From positions 248,001-312,000 of the forward strand of contig MU385752.1 in the NCBI GenBank assembly GCA_022497155.1: a DNA stretch of 64,000 nucleotides, given 5' to 3'. Of the stretch, positions 32,887 through 44,469 are shown one piece after another; positions within the stretch are counted from its first letter, which is position 1, and each line of letters opens with the position of its first letter. Source of the DNA: Whalleya microplaca. Lineage: Eukaryota; Ascomycota; Sordariomycetes; Xylariales; Xylariaceae. A program made the position numbers and the translations under genes. Under the pieces are notes generated by a model. That model made no database searches. It was not told the origin of the DNA and saw only the letters and a program-made list of their open reading frames with translations.

Positions 32887-34414
32887 ATGTCGCTCGCCGC
32901 AGAACCCTCGATGGACCTCCCCATCATCGATCTAGACATCTTCCTATCCTCGGACCCCTCGTCGCCCGAAGTGCAGTCCGAGTGCGCCAAGGCCGCGTCG
33001 GCGCTCATCACCTACGGCGCGCTGATCCTGCACGACAGCCGGGTCAACGCGGACGACAACGAGGCCTTCCTGGACCTGCTGGAGGACTACTTCGCGCAGC
33101 CGGCCTCCGTCCTGCGCGCGGACGAGCGCCCGGAGCTCAACTACCAGGTCGGCGTCACGCTCGAGAACACCGAGAAGCCCAAGTGCGCCGTCGACGAGCC
33201 GTGTCTGGCCGTCATCGAACGCCTGGCGCCGAGCGAGCGGCCCCTCGATATCGCAGGCCACCAACCCGATCCCAAGTGTCGCTTCTTCTGGCGCATGGGC
33301 GAGCGGCCCCCGTACCAGACGCAGTTCCCGGGCCTTAATTCCCCCAATGTGGTGCCCGCGATCGACGGCATCAAGGAGCGCTGGACGCCGATTATGGAGA
33401 CGTGGGGGAATGCTATGAAGAGCGCGTGAGTATTCATGACTTGATATATAAGACCTCGCCACTTAGCTTTTACTTGACATGAAGAGAAATGAAGTGAAGT
33501 GAGCTAGGGTGGTGAGATGGTGTGTGAGTGAGTGAGCGAGTGAAGCAAATGAAGACTAACAGGCCTGTCTGGAAATAGGGTCTCCGCCCTCGCCGAAATG
33601 GCAGCCATCGGCATGGGTCTGCCCGCCGCAACCTTCAGCGACGCTGGGCGATACGGGTAAGCCTCCATCTTCATCCATCCATCCCATCCCATCCCATCCC
33701 ATCCCATCCCATCTCCCATCCCATCCCCTCCCATCTCACCTCAACCCAAGTACCCACCCCGCTAACACACACAACCCCTAGCCCGCACGCCCTAGCGCCC
33801 ACGGCCTCGGACCTGCGCAAATACGGCGCGCCCTCGACGATCCTGGCGGGCTTCCACACGGACCTGAACTTCCTGACGATCCACGGGCGCAGCCGGTACC
33901 CCGGTCTGCACATCTGGGCGCGCAACAGCGGGCGCCGGATCGCCGTGTCCATGCCCTCCGGCCCCTATTTACTCGTGCAGGCCGGCAAGCAGCTGGAGCA
34001 CCTGACGGGCGGGCTCGTCAAGGCCGGCTTCCACGAGGTGGTGGTGAGCGAGGCGACGGCGCGCGCGATCGCGGCGCGCCGCGAGGCCGCGCCGGACCGC
34101 CCGCTCGTGCGCATTAGTAGTACCCTGTTCTGGCACCTGAGCAGTGATTACGACCTCGTGCCCGTGCCGGCGCTCGTGCGGCGCGCGCAAGAGGTCCGCG
34201 CTGAGGCGCTGGCGAGGGGGTGGGATGAGGGCGAGGAGGGGGTGTATGTGGGGATGAAGGTTGGGGAGCAGGTGCAGAAGTAAGTCGACTCTCTCTCTCT
34301 CTCTCTTTCACCTGTACTGATCATGGTGTCCTTGCCTGTTGACATTGGGACTTCTGGTTGCCGTGTTACTGACGACGGTCTAGTGAGCTGAAGCACATCG
34401 CGCTGATGGTGTGA
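32887..34414 (+). CDS. 2-oxoglutarate/Fe(II)-dependent oxygenase-like protein (isopenicillin N synthase fold)
   Basis: Predicted 381-residue protein from exons 32887-33425, 33579-33656, 33782-34279 and 34384-34414. The N-terminus DLPIIDLDIFLSS resembles the DIOX_N start (LPxIDL). The jelly-roll core carries the iron-binding HxD in GFHTDLNFLTIHGRSRYPGL and the distal His in VKAGFHEVVVSE. A candidate 2OG-binding Arg/Ser lies in RPLVRISSTLF. The start was chosen at MSLAAEP (context AGCAAGATGTCG); an upstream in-frame start at 32758 reads through non-coding-like sequence. The last exon is very short and ends ELKHIALMV. Coding sequence is notably GC-rich against its flanks, and the second and third introns carry microsatellites. 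Substrate unknown. Confidence 0.85.
33671..33730. repeat. CATCC pentanucleotide microsatellite in intron
   Basis: About ten imperfect copies of CCATC/CATCC lie inside the second intron of the oxygenase gene. Confidence 0.85.
34289..34307. repeat. CT dinucleotide microsatellite in intron
   Basis: About nine CT units lie a few bases into the third intron of the oxygenase gene. Confidence 0.85.
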
Positions 34415-35216
34415 GATCTACCCCAATCTGATTGATGATATCTATGACATATATGCGGAATACTGAGAATCTTGTTTTATATATTGAGCGTAAGCGTTGT
34501 ATTTTCTCTAGATATATGGACAAATCACGAACAATTTGCCACGCATCATGATTTGGTAGTAGAGGTGTATGTATCTGCGTCAGACATATCCCAATCGGCA
34601 AATAGTAAGCGAGTTCATAATTCTCTCGAGGCAAACATATGCGTAGGGGAAGATGAAATATACAAAACAGCATTACTGCCCAACTCCAGATACGAGGGGT
34701 CATTGAGGCTTAGTTGTCATCCGTTGTACAGAACGGCTACGTACTACGTTTGCTTGCACATGCAGCTTTCCGAGAAAAGCCTATGCAAACCCCGTCAAAG
34801 GTATCACAGATCATCGTCGTACTTGAGAGACGCAGAGAGGACCAAAGGTCAAGGGTGTAGCAAAACAAGGAACCAGTCCATGTTATCTTCCTAACTGGAT
34901 TCAGTTTCAAAGGCTTTGCCCGAGCTCTCTAATAGTTCTTTTATGACAAATAAAAGTGCGCCCATAACGCCATACAGTTTAAACCCCAGCAATCCCGGAC
35001 AGGAGTGAACTTTTATTGCCTGTTGCAAATGAATACCCCCCCCGAAATTACACGTGTACGCTGACTCCCAAATATCAAATACTTCTCCGGCCCGGGTCAC
35101 TCTCAAATGCTATCATGGGGTGTATAATACTAATGAACCTGGATTTCCAACGTCGTGGCCGAGGCTAGATGTAAAGCAAATGTTTCCAGCCGCCTACGTA
35201 GTAGTTTGCAGGGCGA
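34415..35216. other. Convergent intergenic region
   Basis: 800 nt between the oxygenase stop and the BAR-protein stop. A 140-codon forward frame at 34472-34894 has no recognisable content and is probably chance. No RNA gene seen. Confidence 0.5.
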
Positions 35217-36755
35217 CTAATATGCCGGATCCCGCTTCATGGGAATGGGCGGTGCCGGTTTCTTGGCTCTGCTAGGTGGAGGTGGTGGGGGCGCTTTCTT
35301 CACTATTCCCGACGTGCGTAGACCGTTGTTGCTCGGGGTTCGACTGAGACTTCCATAGCTGGTTGCTGGGCTCTCGCTGCGGTCATACTCCGGACTTCCA
35401 CTGCTAGTGGTGGTGTCATAGTCATCGTTGTAGACATCAGGGCTCAGATTCTGGTTGCTAGTTTGGATCCTGTTCACCGGGCGCAGATTGTTCCGCAGGT
35501 TGGTCACGTTGGATGGCACTGTGTTCGTCTTGCGTAGTAGACTGTTTTCTGGTAGCGGCGGCGGAGGTTCACGGTAGGTAGGCTGTTGTCTCGAAACTGG
35601 TCCTTCAAAGGTACCGGCGGAGGTGGAGGCCCGGTGGATAGTCGGCCTGGATGATTCGGGAGATGTCGACCCACGGGAGCGGATGGGCATTCGCACGGGT
35701 TCGGGGGCTGGCTCTTCCTGCTCGTAGATGTCCTGTCGATTTGCCCATCGCTCTGTGCGGTCATTGCGTTCGACGTGGGAATGAGCAGTATTACTCCTAC
35801 TCCGAGCCGCGGGACGGCGTGATGTGCTATACTCCGATCGAGAACCACCGCCCGGCGCTTGGCTTTGGCCCGTGCTCGCAGTCCATTCCTGCCTCACCCG
35901 CCTAAGCTCTTCGGCACACCGCTCATAGTAGTCCAGTTCACTGTCGAGAAAGCTTGTTAAATCACGAACGGAGTCGGCTTCGGCCTCCTTGATGTCCTGC
36001 ATACGACGGTAAACGTCCTCGGATGATTCTTCGTATTTGGCCTTGTTGGCTCGGAGTTCGTCTTCTAGTCTGAAATCCTCCTTCTTCGCCTTGTGCATCC
36101 TGGTCATGCTTGAATCGTAAGCAAGACGGCGGTGCTCGAGCTTCTTGCGGGCAGACTAATGATGACTAAGGTTAGCTTATGAATTACAGCTTAGTGGGAC
36201 GTTTTGACAGCCACGAACCTGATACTCCTTCATCATGGCGAGCGACCGCTCCAAGCCTTCTAGCCAGTACGAGGTCGCGTGCGTGATGTACGTCTCTTGG
36301 ATCCCAGCAATGCGTTCATTTGCCCTTCCCATTGCTATCATAGCCCCACGTCAGCATTCATCTCTCACTTATAGAGAATCTTCACAAGGAACCTACCAAT
36401 TAAGGAGTTACCGAATTCGGAATCTGGCTCGAAGTCTTCACCGTGACTTATCATGGTCCGGCCAAGGTAACTAACGGGCAGGCCCTTCTCCTTGTCGTCA
36501 AAAGTCTCGCCCCGGCGAGAAAGCGATTTGACATAGACGTTCATCGACTTGTGTAGACGGTCCATGCCTATACGTACCGACGTGTTAGCCCATTGTATTT
36601 TGATAGATGACGGCAATTCAGATCATACCATCTTGTCGTAGTGCCATCTCTGTCTCCAACGCTTTGAAGTCCTCGGAGTGGCTTGTTTTGGCCTCCTGGC
36701 CCATCTTCTCGCCGGCCCATTGAAAGGCGCGGTCAAATTTCTTGGTAAAATTCAT
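35217..36755 (-). CDS. BAR-domain protein with proline-rich C-terminus
   Basis: Predicted 450-residue cytosolic membrane-curvature protein. Exons are 36755-36629, 36567-36397, 36334-36219 and 36155-35217. Residues 1-240 form the BAR region: MNFTKKFDRAFQWAGEKMGQ is an amphipathic N-terminus, then DKEKGLPVSYLGRTMISHG and long heptad-rich helices (RRLAYDSSMTRMHKAKKEDF, YYERCAEELRRVRQEW). The remaining 200 residues are disordered, rich in Ser/Pro/Arg, with SH3-ligand-like stretches (PPPPLPENS) and a terminal KKAPPPPPPSRAKKPAPPIP. This layout matches the fungal BAR proteins related to amphiphysin/endophilin that act in endocytosis and actin patch function, except that a proline-rich tail replaces a C-terminal SH3 domain. 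A partner SH3 protein is therefore inferred. Confidence 0.9.
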
Positions 36756-37559
36756 GTCGACGGCGTTCCTCGCAGAGGTCTAGTGTTTCAATCGATGATG
36801 AGAGTAGTAAGAAGGAAGAGAGTGAAAATTGAAAATCGAAAGTTGAAAAGACGGTCGGGGTAAATGAAGTCGCTGGCCAGAGGACGGTGAAGTGGCTGGT
36901 TGAATAGAGAGTATTTGATACAGGCAAGATAATGGAGCTCTAGGTTCCGTTATCAGTTGAGAGTCTCCTGGTGGCGGAGCAGCTAAACTACGACGTACTG
37001 CGTAGTACCGTAGTAGCAGCTGCAGCTAGTGCGTGGGTGGGCGGACGATGGAGCGTTTGGTGGAGAAATCTGGCCAGACGCGTTCCTGTAGATCAAGATT
37101 CCAGGGTAGGGGGTGAAGATCCGTCTGGTGTTTTGTGGAGAGCTACCTTGAATTGGTAGACGGGGTATTGCGTATCACGAACAAAGACAAAAAAGACCTG
37201 TTGGCACTAAAATGACAGACAGGATGGATGGATGTCTTGAAAGAAAAGGGGGAAAAGAAAGACAAGATGGGATGAGTGATCAGTGAATGAATGGAGAGTT
37301 GGAAGAACGGAAAGCACACAAGTCAAACAGGTTTCGGACCTTTGGGGTGACCTTGTTGTTGATGATCATGCAAGATGATCGAGGTGGCAAGAAGAGTGGA
37401 TGGCTCTAGGCGGAGGTTGGCAGATTGGTTGGTTTGCAGTCCTGGCAGGTTGGGGGAAGACTGGGAGAAGAAAGAGAGGGACTGGAATATTATGTCTATT
37501 AATTGGATGGGTACTGCCTATCATATCAGCGACGTTATTATGTATTATGTTTATTAAGT

Positions 37560-37635
37560 CTGTTATGTATGTTACGTATGTATGTATGTTACGTATGTAT
37601 GTATGTATGTGTGTGTGTATGTATGTATGTACTAT
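37560..37635. repeat. GTAT tetranucleotide microsatellite
   Basis: An imperfect run of TATG/GTAT units interrupted by TTACG and a short GT run. It is non-coding, upstream of the BAR gene. Confidence 0.85.
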
Positions 37636-38032
37636 GTATTATTATAATATACGGCATTGACAAATGGATTACCTACTTTCTACACGTACCTAATAATAAT
37701 GTATGTATTCCGATGGAAGGAAGACAGGAAGGTTCATCGAGGTAGACCCGAGTCTATCGCTAAATAAGGAAACTTTCCACAACACCTAGCAGTACATAGG
37801 TAATCCGTAGGTTGGCCTGGTAGGTAGGTAGTATTCGTACGCACTGTTGCATACAATAGGGGAAAGATGAGTACGAGATACAATGGATAACACCCAATTC
37901 ATTGGCTCTCGCAGTGGTGTGTGTGGTATGTTCCCTTCTCCTCCAATCGCATGTCGTGTCTAGATTATGTAGTCCCTAAATGGGCACTGGGCGCTGCTGG
38001 GCATTTGGCCAATAAACCAAAAAAAAGAGCCC

Positions 38033-38071
38033 TATCAATTGGTATCAATTGGTATCAATTGGTATCAATTG
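38033..38071. repeat. 10-bp tandem repeat (GGTATCAATT) with nested AATT palindromes
   Basis: Three perfect GGTATCAATT units plus a partial leading unit lie in tandem. Each junction reads CAATTG. No coding context is seen. Confidence 0.85.
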
Positions 38072-41000
38072 TTCTGCAGGACCCTGGCCGCATTCCAATT
38101 CAGGTACGGTACCGATGGGACCCTAATTTATTAGCACGATTCCCAATACCAGTAGCACGGGAAGTTCAAGACAACTAATTTCTCTCCCATGTGTTCCAAC
38201 GTACGTGTACATACGTATGTTGTGTGTACATAATGCATATTGTAGACTAAAAGGAATTGGATGGTTCGTACCCAATAAATTAGTCGGCTCTTACAAAAGT
38301 CAAACCAACCCAACTTACATGGAATTGGCCACGGTAATACGAGACGACTGCGCCTCTTTTTCCCTTTCGTTTTCGTTTCCAGCCGATGCGAATCGTGTAT
38401 TGGCGTATTCGCGTGTGTATTTCCCTAAAGAAAGAAAGACAGAAAGAAAGAAAACAAATGCGAGTGCACGCACGTGTAGGTTGTCAAACGTTCCAGATGT
38501 TCGGCTTGGCAGATCTTTCGTTGGCTTTAAAGCAGGGAGTTTCAAAGGCTGAAAGGGTTCAAAGGGCTTGTTGAAGGTGTCCACTCACATGCCAACTCTA
38601 GCCTCTCCGCTGCCTCTCCGGATCGCTCTACATAACAAGACTTGGCTCAAGACTTGGGCGGCTGGGCAGGGGTACGCAGTATGTAAAAGAATGCATTGTG
38701 CATTTTGCAGTGCATCTTCGACCTAGTGCATACGCATACGCATGTACGCATAGTCAAGAATAGTGTGGTGACACCGCCGGTCTACTATCATAGTACAGAT
38801 GTATGTATGAACTAGCGGACAGTTTGCATTCATCACGAACGATTGTGACGGGTATAACCGCATTTTGACATGATCGTTGCCAAACGAGTGCCGTAAGTTT
38901 TCCCAACAGTATTTCTCTTCCGTCCCGTTACTATCTATAGCTCTCAACACAACAGGCACGCAGGATCCCCGCATGTGCTCGACCTGCTAGACTGGGAGTA
39001 CCTAGTCAGTCTTGTTGCAAAGAAGCTTCACCGAACCTAATAATGTATGTATATCAATAGGGGCTAGGAGAGGAAGCCTACCGCTTCTCCATGTCACGCA
39101 CATATCTGTATGTACATCCTTGCCTACAGAGTAAAGCCTATTATTATCTAGGAACCCAGGTCAAATCTAACACATTGACAATCCGTCTTGACCATCGTCG
39201 ACTGTATCTGCGCTACAGTATATATAGCACCATCAACAACTACGATCAGATATATATTCATTGGCTGTACTCTATATGCTAGGCATATGTATTATGCCAG
39301 CAATGAGACTGACAGCAGTGTCTAACATCTCCCTGCCAGTCATTCCCCATAGACCCAATCCACCTATGACATTGCAATTGTTTTAGCCCAGGATATAAAA
39401 ATATCTGTTGCCTACAGTAAGTATGCACAGCACATAAAACCCCACAGGCGGCCGATAAGATTGTTTCGTGCCGAATCAACAACTCCCGGGGGGTCCAAGC
39501 CGTGGGCGTAACGCCAATCGACGTGGACAGCCGCTGCCGAAGGTCCCAAAACCGTTTCAGCCTCAAGCCGCCCTCGCCAATCGTCGATCATGCATCATGT
39601 TTTATCTGCTTCCGTCCTGTGCGTACATTTCGCGCCCGTTCGGAGCCCTATATGTATGTATGTACCATAATAAAAGGTCATGTATGTAATCCAGCCACCG
39701 TAGCCTCTGGCCAGGCGGCCGCAGTTGGCTATTGAGTTCGTATGATGCACCTGGAGTTTGAGGTTTTTCGTTTCTTTCATTGAACGACCTGACTTCCCAG
39801 AGGGAATGGCGCTTATGGTTACTTCACGGCTTTGAATGCATTGGCGGCAGAGAATGCTCGATAGTACTTAGCCCTCGGTGTCAGCATTTGCCCGGCTCGA
39901 CGCGCCTCTTCGGAATTCAATGTCGCATGTCTAGGCGACCCTTTCAACGCGCTATCCAGGCTGCTGAAGAGTATGGGGAACAGGACATATTCTGTCTCAC
40001 GAAACCTTTTTATATCTACGGGCATCTATATGGATATCCTCCCAAGAGACTGATTAGTGGCATTTCAAGAGCTTCCAGAGGACTTAGTGTCAATTGCGCA
40101 TGCAGTGAGTATCGCTTCACCTAGAATAGTCTACAATAATCCTATTATCACGACTGTGACCTTGAACGTTTAGTTTCATCTGCCATATCCATTATGAATT
40201 GATCTCTTGAAGAATGGGCTTCAACTATGGCGAATATGAACTCCGAGCGCAGGCCATGTTCTGGCGTACATCTTGGAGAATACACAGCAAACGCGAAGGA
40301 AAGAAATACAACGTATACAGTTGTTGGATGATGCAACGATCGTGGAAAGCTCCATTCGGAATGCGAGATTCGATTGACCATAAGCGCAACATACCACTGC
40401 CTTATCTCACTTCAAATACGTCTTCGTCGTTATACTCGTTCGACCTCGATACCGGTGGTTTGAGCTATTGCCTCTTGGGAGAACAAAAACTTCAACACCT
40501 CAATACACATGATGAATATACGATTCTTCGAGGAGCAGGTACATACAGATTAATTCACAATTCGTCCCCAACGCGAAACATGATAGGTGTTCGGAATGTC
40601 ATTGATTTATTGGCGGCGTATAGCTAGTACTCTGGCCATGTTGAGAAGTACTGTCGCGGCTGGGTACTCGAATGCCATAGCATTGGACATCACTTACAAG
40701 CGTACGGGTGGACATTTTCGGGGAAATCGTTGATACTAGGGTCAAGCATGAGAGTATTGACAATTGTTAAGCAACACGTTCAATATCTCACAAGCTACAC
40801 ACTCACAGAGCTGTGAAGCGACGGCGATGGGTTACATAAAGGATATCCACTACTCGCACTTGAATGTCTGCATCTTGGAAGATGGTGCTCAAGATAGCAG
40901 AGGGCAATAGCCGACTGTTGTGATGAGGTTGAGGACAGGTCGAGAGGCCGTTACCTATATATAAATAGTAAGGTGTTGACATCAAGTTGCGCTAGGCTGT

Positions 41001-41966
41001 TCACGTTCAATGATGTCGCGTGCTTCACTGCCTCTTTCAGTGTAATCTATTGCAGGGTTTGCTAGAGCAGTTGATGACAAGCGTCATCAAATTAGCAACC
41101 AGACACTGGAAATAGAGGACCATGATATCCTTAACGATATAATTGTTACGTGTTAGGATTCCACCGGCTGTCCTCGGCGGGGGTTCGAGACCAGGTCAAA
41201 CAATATGATGAGCTCAGCAAGTCGATCAGCATTCATTGTCAAGCACATACTCAGGACAACGTCTCCTCTCATAATATCCAAATGATTACTATCAATGGCA
41301 ATAGGGCAGGTATTTCAATATCTGTAATTACGATTCTGGGAGGCCGTTGCTATTAGATTGTTGGTAGACATCTCCGTTGAGTTCACCGGCAGACCGGAGG
41401 TATTTCGTTTCGAGACCGGCCAATGGGGCCGACCGACGGGCGACGAGATCCCCTGCATTGCCAAGGCTTTAATTCAGATGCTTAATGGAACCATCAACAC
41501 GCAGAGAGATCCATTTTATCGTACCTACACTTGCACGTGCCAATGAGATTCGCGGAGAGCTAGAGCTGCTGTCGCCAAGACTGCACATCTTCGTACCTGG
41601 CTATTTGGGATAAGCGGCGCGGGTGTTGGAATGATCATCCAGGGCTGCCAGGTGCTAGGCGTACATACTATGTTATATGTATGTGTATAACACTGCGCCA
41701 GTGCGTCTAATTGCGTTACTCGCCGTTGTGGTCATGCATTGATATATTCAGATACCCGGGGGAGACGGAGATTCTGCCAAGCCTCGAGGTCTCACTCACC
41801 GTGAAACTACCTAGGTATTGTGGACGGATACAATTTATTTAACGTCAGTTGTCACCCTGCCGCGTTGCCCGAGATCTAGTGAGATCTGATTTGTGTCGCT
41901 CTTGCTCGAAACCCGTCTGCGCAAGTGGTCGACTAGTCAGATTGGCTCGTGTCACTCACGATCACG

Positions 41967-43790
41967 ATGGTTCGCGCAACTCTCTCCGGCCTCTTTGCTG
42001 CCGCCATCGCCCTCGTTGGTCTAGCGTCCGCCGAGGATTCACTGTACAGCAAGCGTCTGTCAAAACGGTTCATCGACGCAGATGGCAACTACAACATCTC
42101 TTTCTACCACGTCAATGACGTGCACGCACATCTAGACCAGTTCTCCTCGTCCGGAACTGACTGTACGGATCCATCCAAGGGCTGCTATGGAGGCTACGCT
42201 CGCATCAAGACGGTCATAAACAACACACGACCAGAGCATCCCGACAGCCTCTTGCTGAACGTGGGCGATGAGTTCCAGGGCACGCTATTCTACACCTTCT
42301 ATGGCGGCGAGAAGATCGCCGATACGCTGAACCAGCTGGGGTTCGACGCCATGACTCTTGGGAATCACGAGTTCGACGGCGGTGACGATCAGCTAGGCAA
42401 CTTCATCAAGAACCTGACCTTCCCCATCGTGTCCGCGAACATTGTTTCGGACAACGAGAAGCTCAATGCTACCATCAAACCGTACCACATCTTCGAGGAC
42501 TATCAACTGGCCGTCATCGGTGTCACGACGGACACGGTCCCCAGCATCAGCAATCCGGACAACGGGACGTTGTTCACGGACGCGATCGCCGCCGTGCAGG
42601 CCTCGATCGACGAGATCCGCCGCACGACGAACATCACGCGCATCGCGGCCATCACGCACATCGGGTACGAGGAGGACAAGCGGCTGGCGCAGGAGACGAC
42701 GGGCCTGCAGCTGATCATGGGCGGCCACAGCCACACGCTGCTCGGCGACATGGCGGGCGCCGAGGGCAAGTACCCGACCATCGAGACCAACAGGGACGGC
42801 GACGAGGTCTTCATCGTCACCGCCTACCGCTGGGGCGAGTACCTGGGCTACATCGACGTGACGTACGACCCGCGGGGCAAGATCCTGGCGTACCACGGCG
42901 CGCCGGTCCACTTGACGAACACTACGAAGCAGGACGAGGGTCTGCAGGCGCAGATCGAGCAGTGGCGAGTGCCGTTCGAGAAGTTCGCCGCCGAGGAGGT
43001 CGGCAACGCGAAGATTGTCCTGGATCAGTCCACGTGCCAGAAGAAGGAATGCGCGCTGGGTGACTTCGTCTCCGAGTACGTGCCACATCAATAGCTTCCA
43101 CACGACTAGCTCTGCTACTCTACTAACAACGCATCCAGAGCCATCCTCCAGTACCGCCGTGACGCCGGCAGCGACGCCGCCTTCGGCCTCGTGAACGCCG
43201 GCGGGATCCGCGCCACCATCGACGCGGGCCCCATCACGCGCGGCGAGGTGCTGACCTCTTTCCCCTTCGGCAACGCCGTCGTGGAGGTGCAGTACAGCGG
43301 CGCGGACCTGTGGAAGATCTTCGAGGGCCTCGTGTCGAGCGTCAACCAGTTCAACCAGAAGCCCGTCACCAGCTTCTTCCAGGTCAGCAGCGGCATCAAG
43401 GTTGAGTACAACCCCGCCAACGCCGTCGGCCAACGGCTCGTCCGCCTCACGCTCGGTGGTGCCCCGGTAGATCTGAATAAGAAGTATACGGTTGCCACGA
43501 TCGATTTCCTCACGGGCGGCGGCGACAATATTCTACAGACGGTCGACAACACTGTTGTGCTGGATACTCTGGATGAGGTGCTTGTTGCGTATATCAAGAA
43601 GGTCAGCCCTGTTGACTTCGAGCTCGATGGCCGCATTGCTGTTGTTGAGGGGAGCGGTAATGCTACGACAACCGGTAATGCTACCGCGCCGACTGCGACA
43701 CCAGGAAGTGCTAACCGAATCAGTGGTCTCTGCACCTCTATAACTATACTGACATTTACGACCTTGCTAGCGGTTGTCTTGTATTATTAG
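41967..43790 (+). CDS. Secreted GPI-anchored 5'-nucleotidase-type metallophosphoesterase
   Basis: Predicted 586-residue protein from exons 41967-43075 and 43139-43790. The start is the ATG of MVRATLSG, since the codons just upstream lack an ATG. Signal peptide: LSGLFAAAIALVGLASAED. The calcineurin-like N-domain has all metal motifs in order: NDVHAHLD, GDEFQGT, GNHEFDGG, THIGYEED and GGHSHT. The C-domain (5_nucleotid_C) shows NAGGIRATIDAG and TSFPFGNAVVEVQYSG. The tail is Thr/Ala-rich with sequons and a terminal hydrophobic stretch (ILTFTTLLAVVLYY), predicting a GPI anchor. It should dephosphorylate extracellular nucleotides for purine or phosphate salvage. The central coding part is very GC-rich, which opens a long antisense shadow frame. 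Confidence 0.95.
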
Positions 43791-44469
43791 AATTTACATG
43801 GCAGGATGACTACCCGGTATGAAACCTATGCCATCGCAGCATAGCAGAAATAATGTCCACATAATAGAAGCACACAGCCATACAAAGACATCGCTTATGC
43901 ATCATGCCGCCCTCGACTTCAATACTTTAGATTCCAAATATCACATATTTATTGATTGAGCTCTTAGTTCAGTGTACATGACAGGCAGGAGGCCGAGGTG
44001 AGAACAGACGTTCAGTAGCTACTCCATTTGATTCCATAATGTAGGTGGTCATCATTGAATAGTAGCACAGCAGACAGCCTAACTGACGTACATTTGCTCA
44101 AGCTTTTAGTATTGACTCTAAGTAAACAACCCTATCAGTCCCTGACTACATTGGGACTTGGGTAATCCCTAAGAACTCACCATTCAGCAGATCCTCGAAC
44201 ACCATCCAACATAAGAGCCAAACGAGCTCTTCATAAGCAGAAAAGACCTGTAACAAATAATTCAGGGACTCAACCCATTTCACCCTTTGATGATAGCGCC
44301 AACCTTCACTGCACTTCTCTGCCCGAGTGTATCCAGTTTAACTCCGACTCTTTTCTTACATGTGGCTAGTCATGTAGCCCGAAAAGTAGAATGAGACAAA
44401 TGAGAGGCTTTAGTATACACACGAGCATGAGCTCAATGGGACGAGTGTTCATTTTCAGACTATATGCCG
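43791..44469. other. Convergent intergenic region
   Basis: 680 nt between the nucleotidase and GT32 stops. AT-rich; no supported feature. Confidence 0.5.

Larger units (their letters stand above)
36756..41966. other. 5.2 kb gene-poor region
   Basis: Contains the BAR-gene promoter, several microsatellites and short frames without recognisable content. The longest are 40214-40627 (+, 137 codons), 39780-40124 (+, 114 codons) and 38205-38552 (+). None shows a signal peptide, domain or convincing codon bias. Degenerate gene remnants are possible at 39.8-40.6 kb. Confidence 0.5.

Noticed and set aside
33426..33578. Short tandem GAGT/GTGAG stretch in the first oxygenase intron as a possible separate repeat
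   Set aside because: Too few units; it is simply part of the intron.
40214..40627. 137-codon forward frame in the gene-poor region
   Set aside because: Unremarkable composition, no recognisable motif, and competing short frames on the other strand.
41175..41200. GGTTCGAGACC resembling a tRNA B box
   Set aside because: No acceptor, D or anticodon stems could be folded around it.
42393..43433. 346-codon minus-strand frame opposite the 5'-nucleotidase
   Set aside because: Shadow of a gene with all metallophosphoesterase motifs; it also crosses the real intron.
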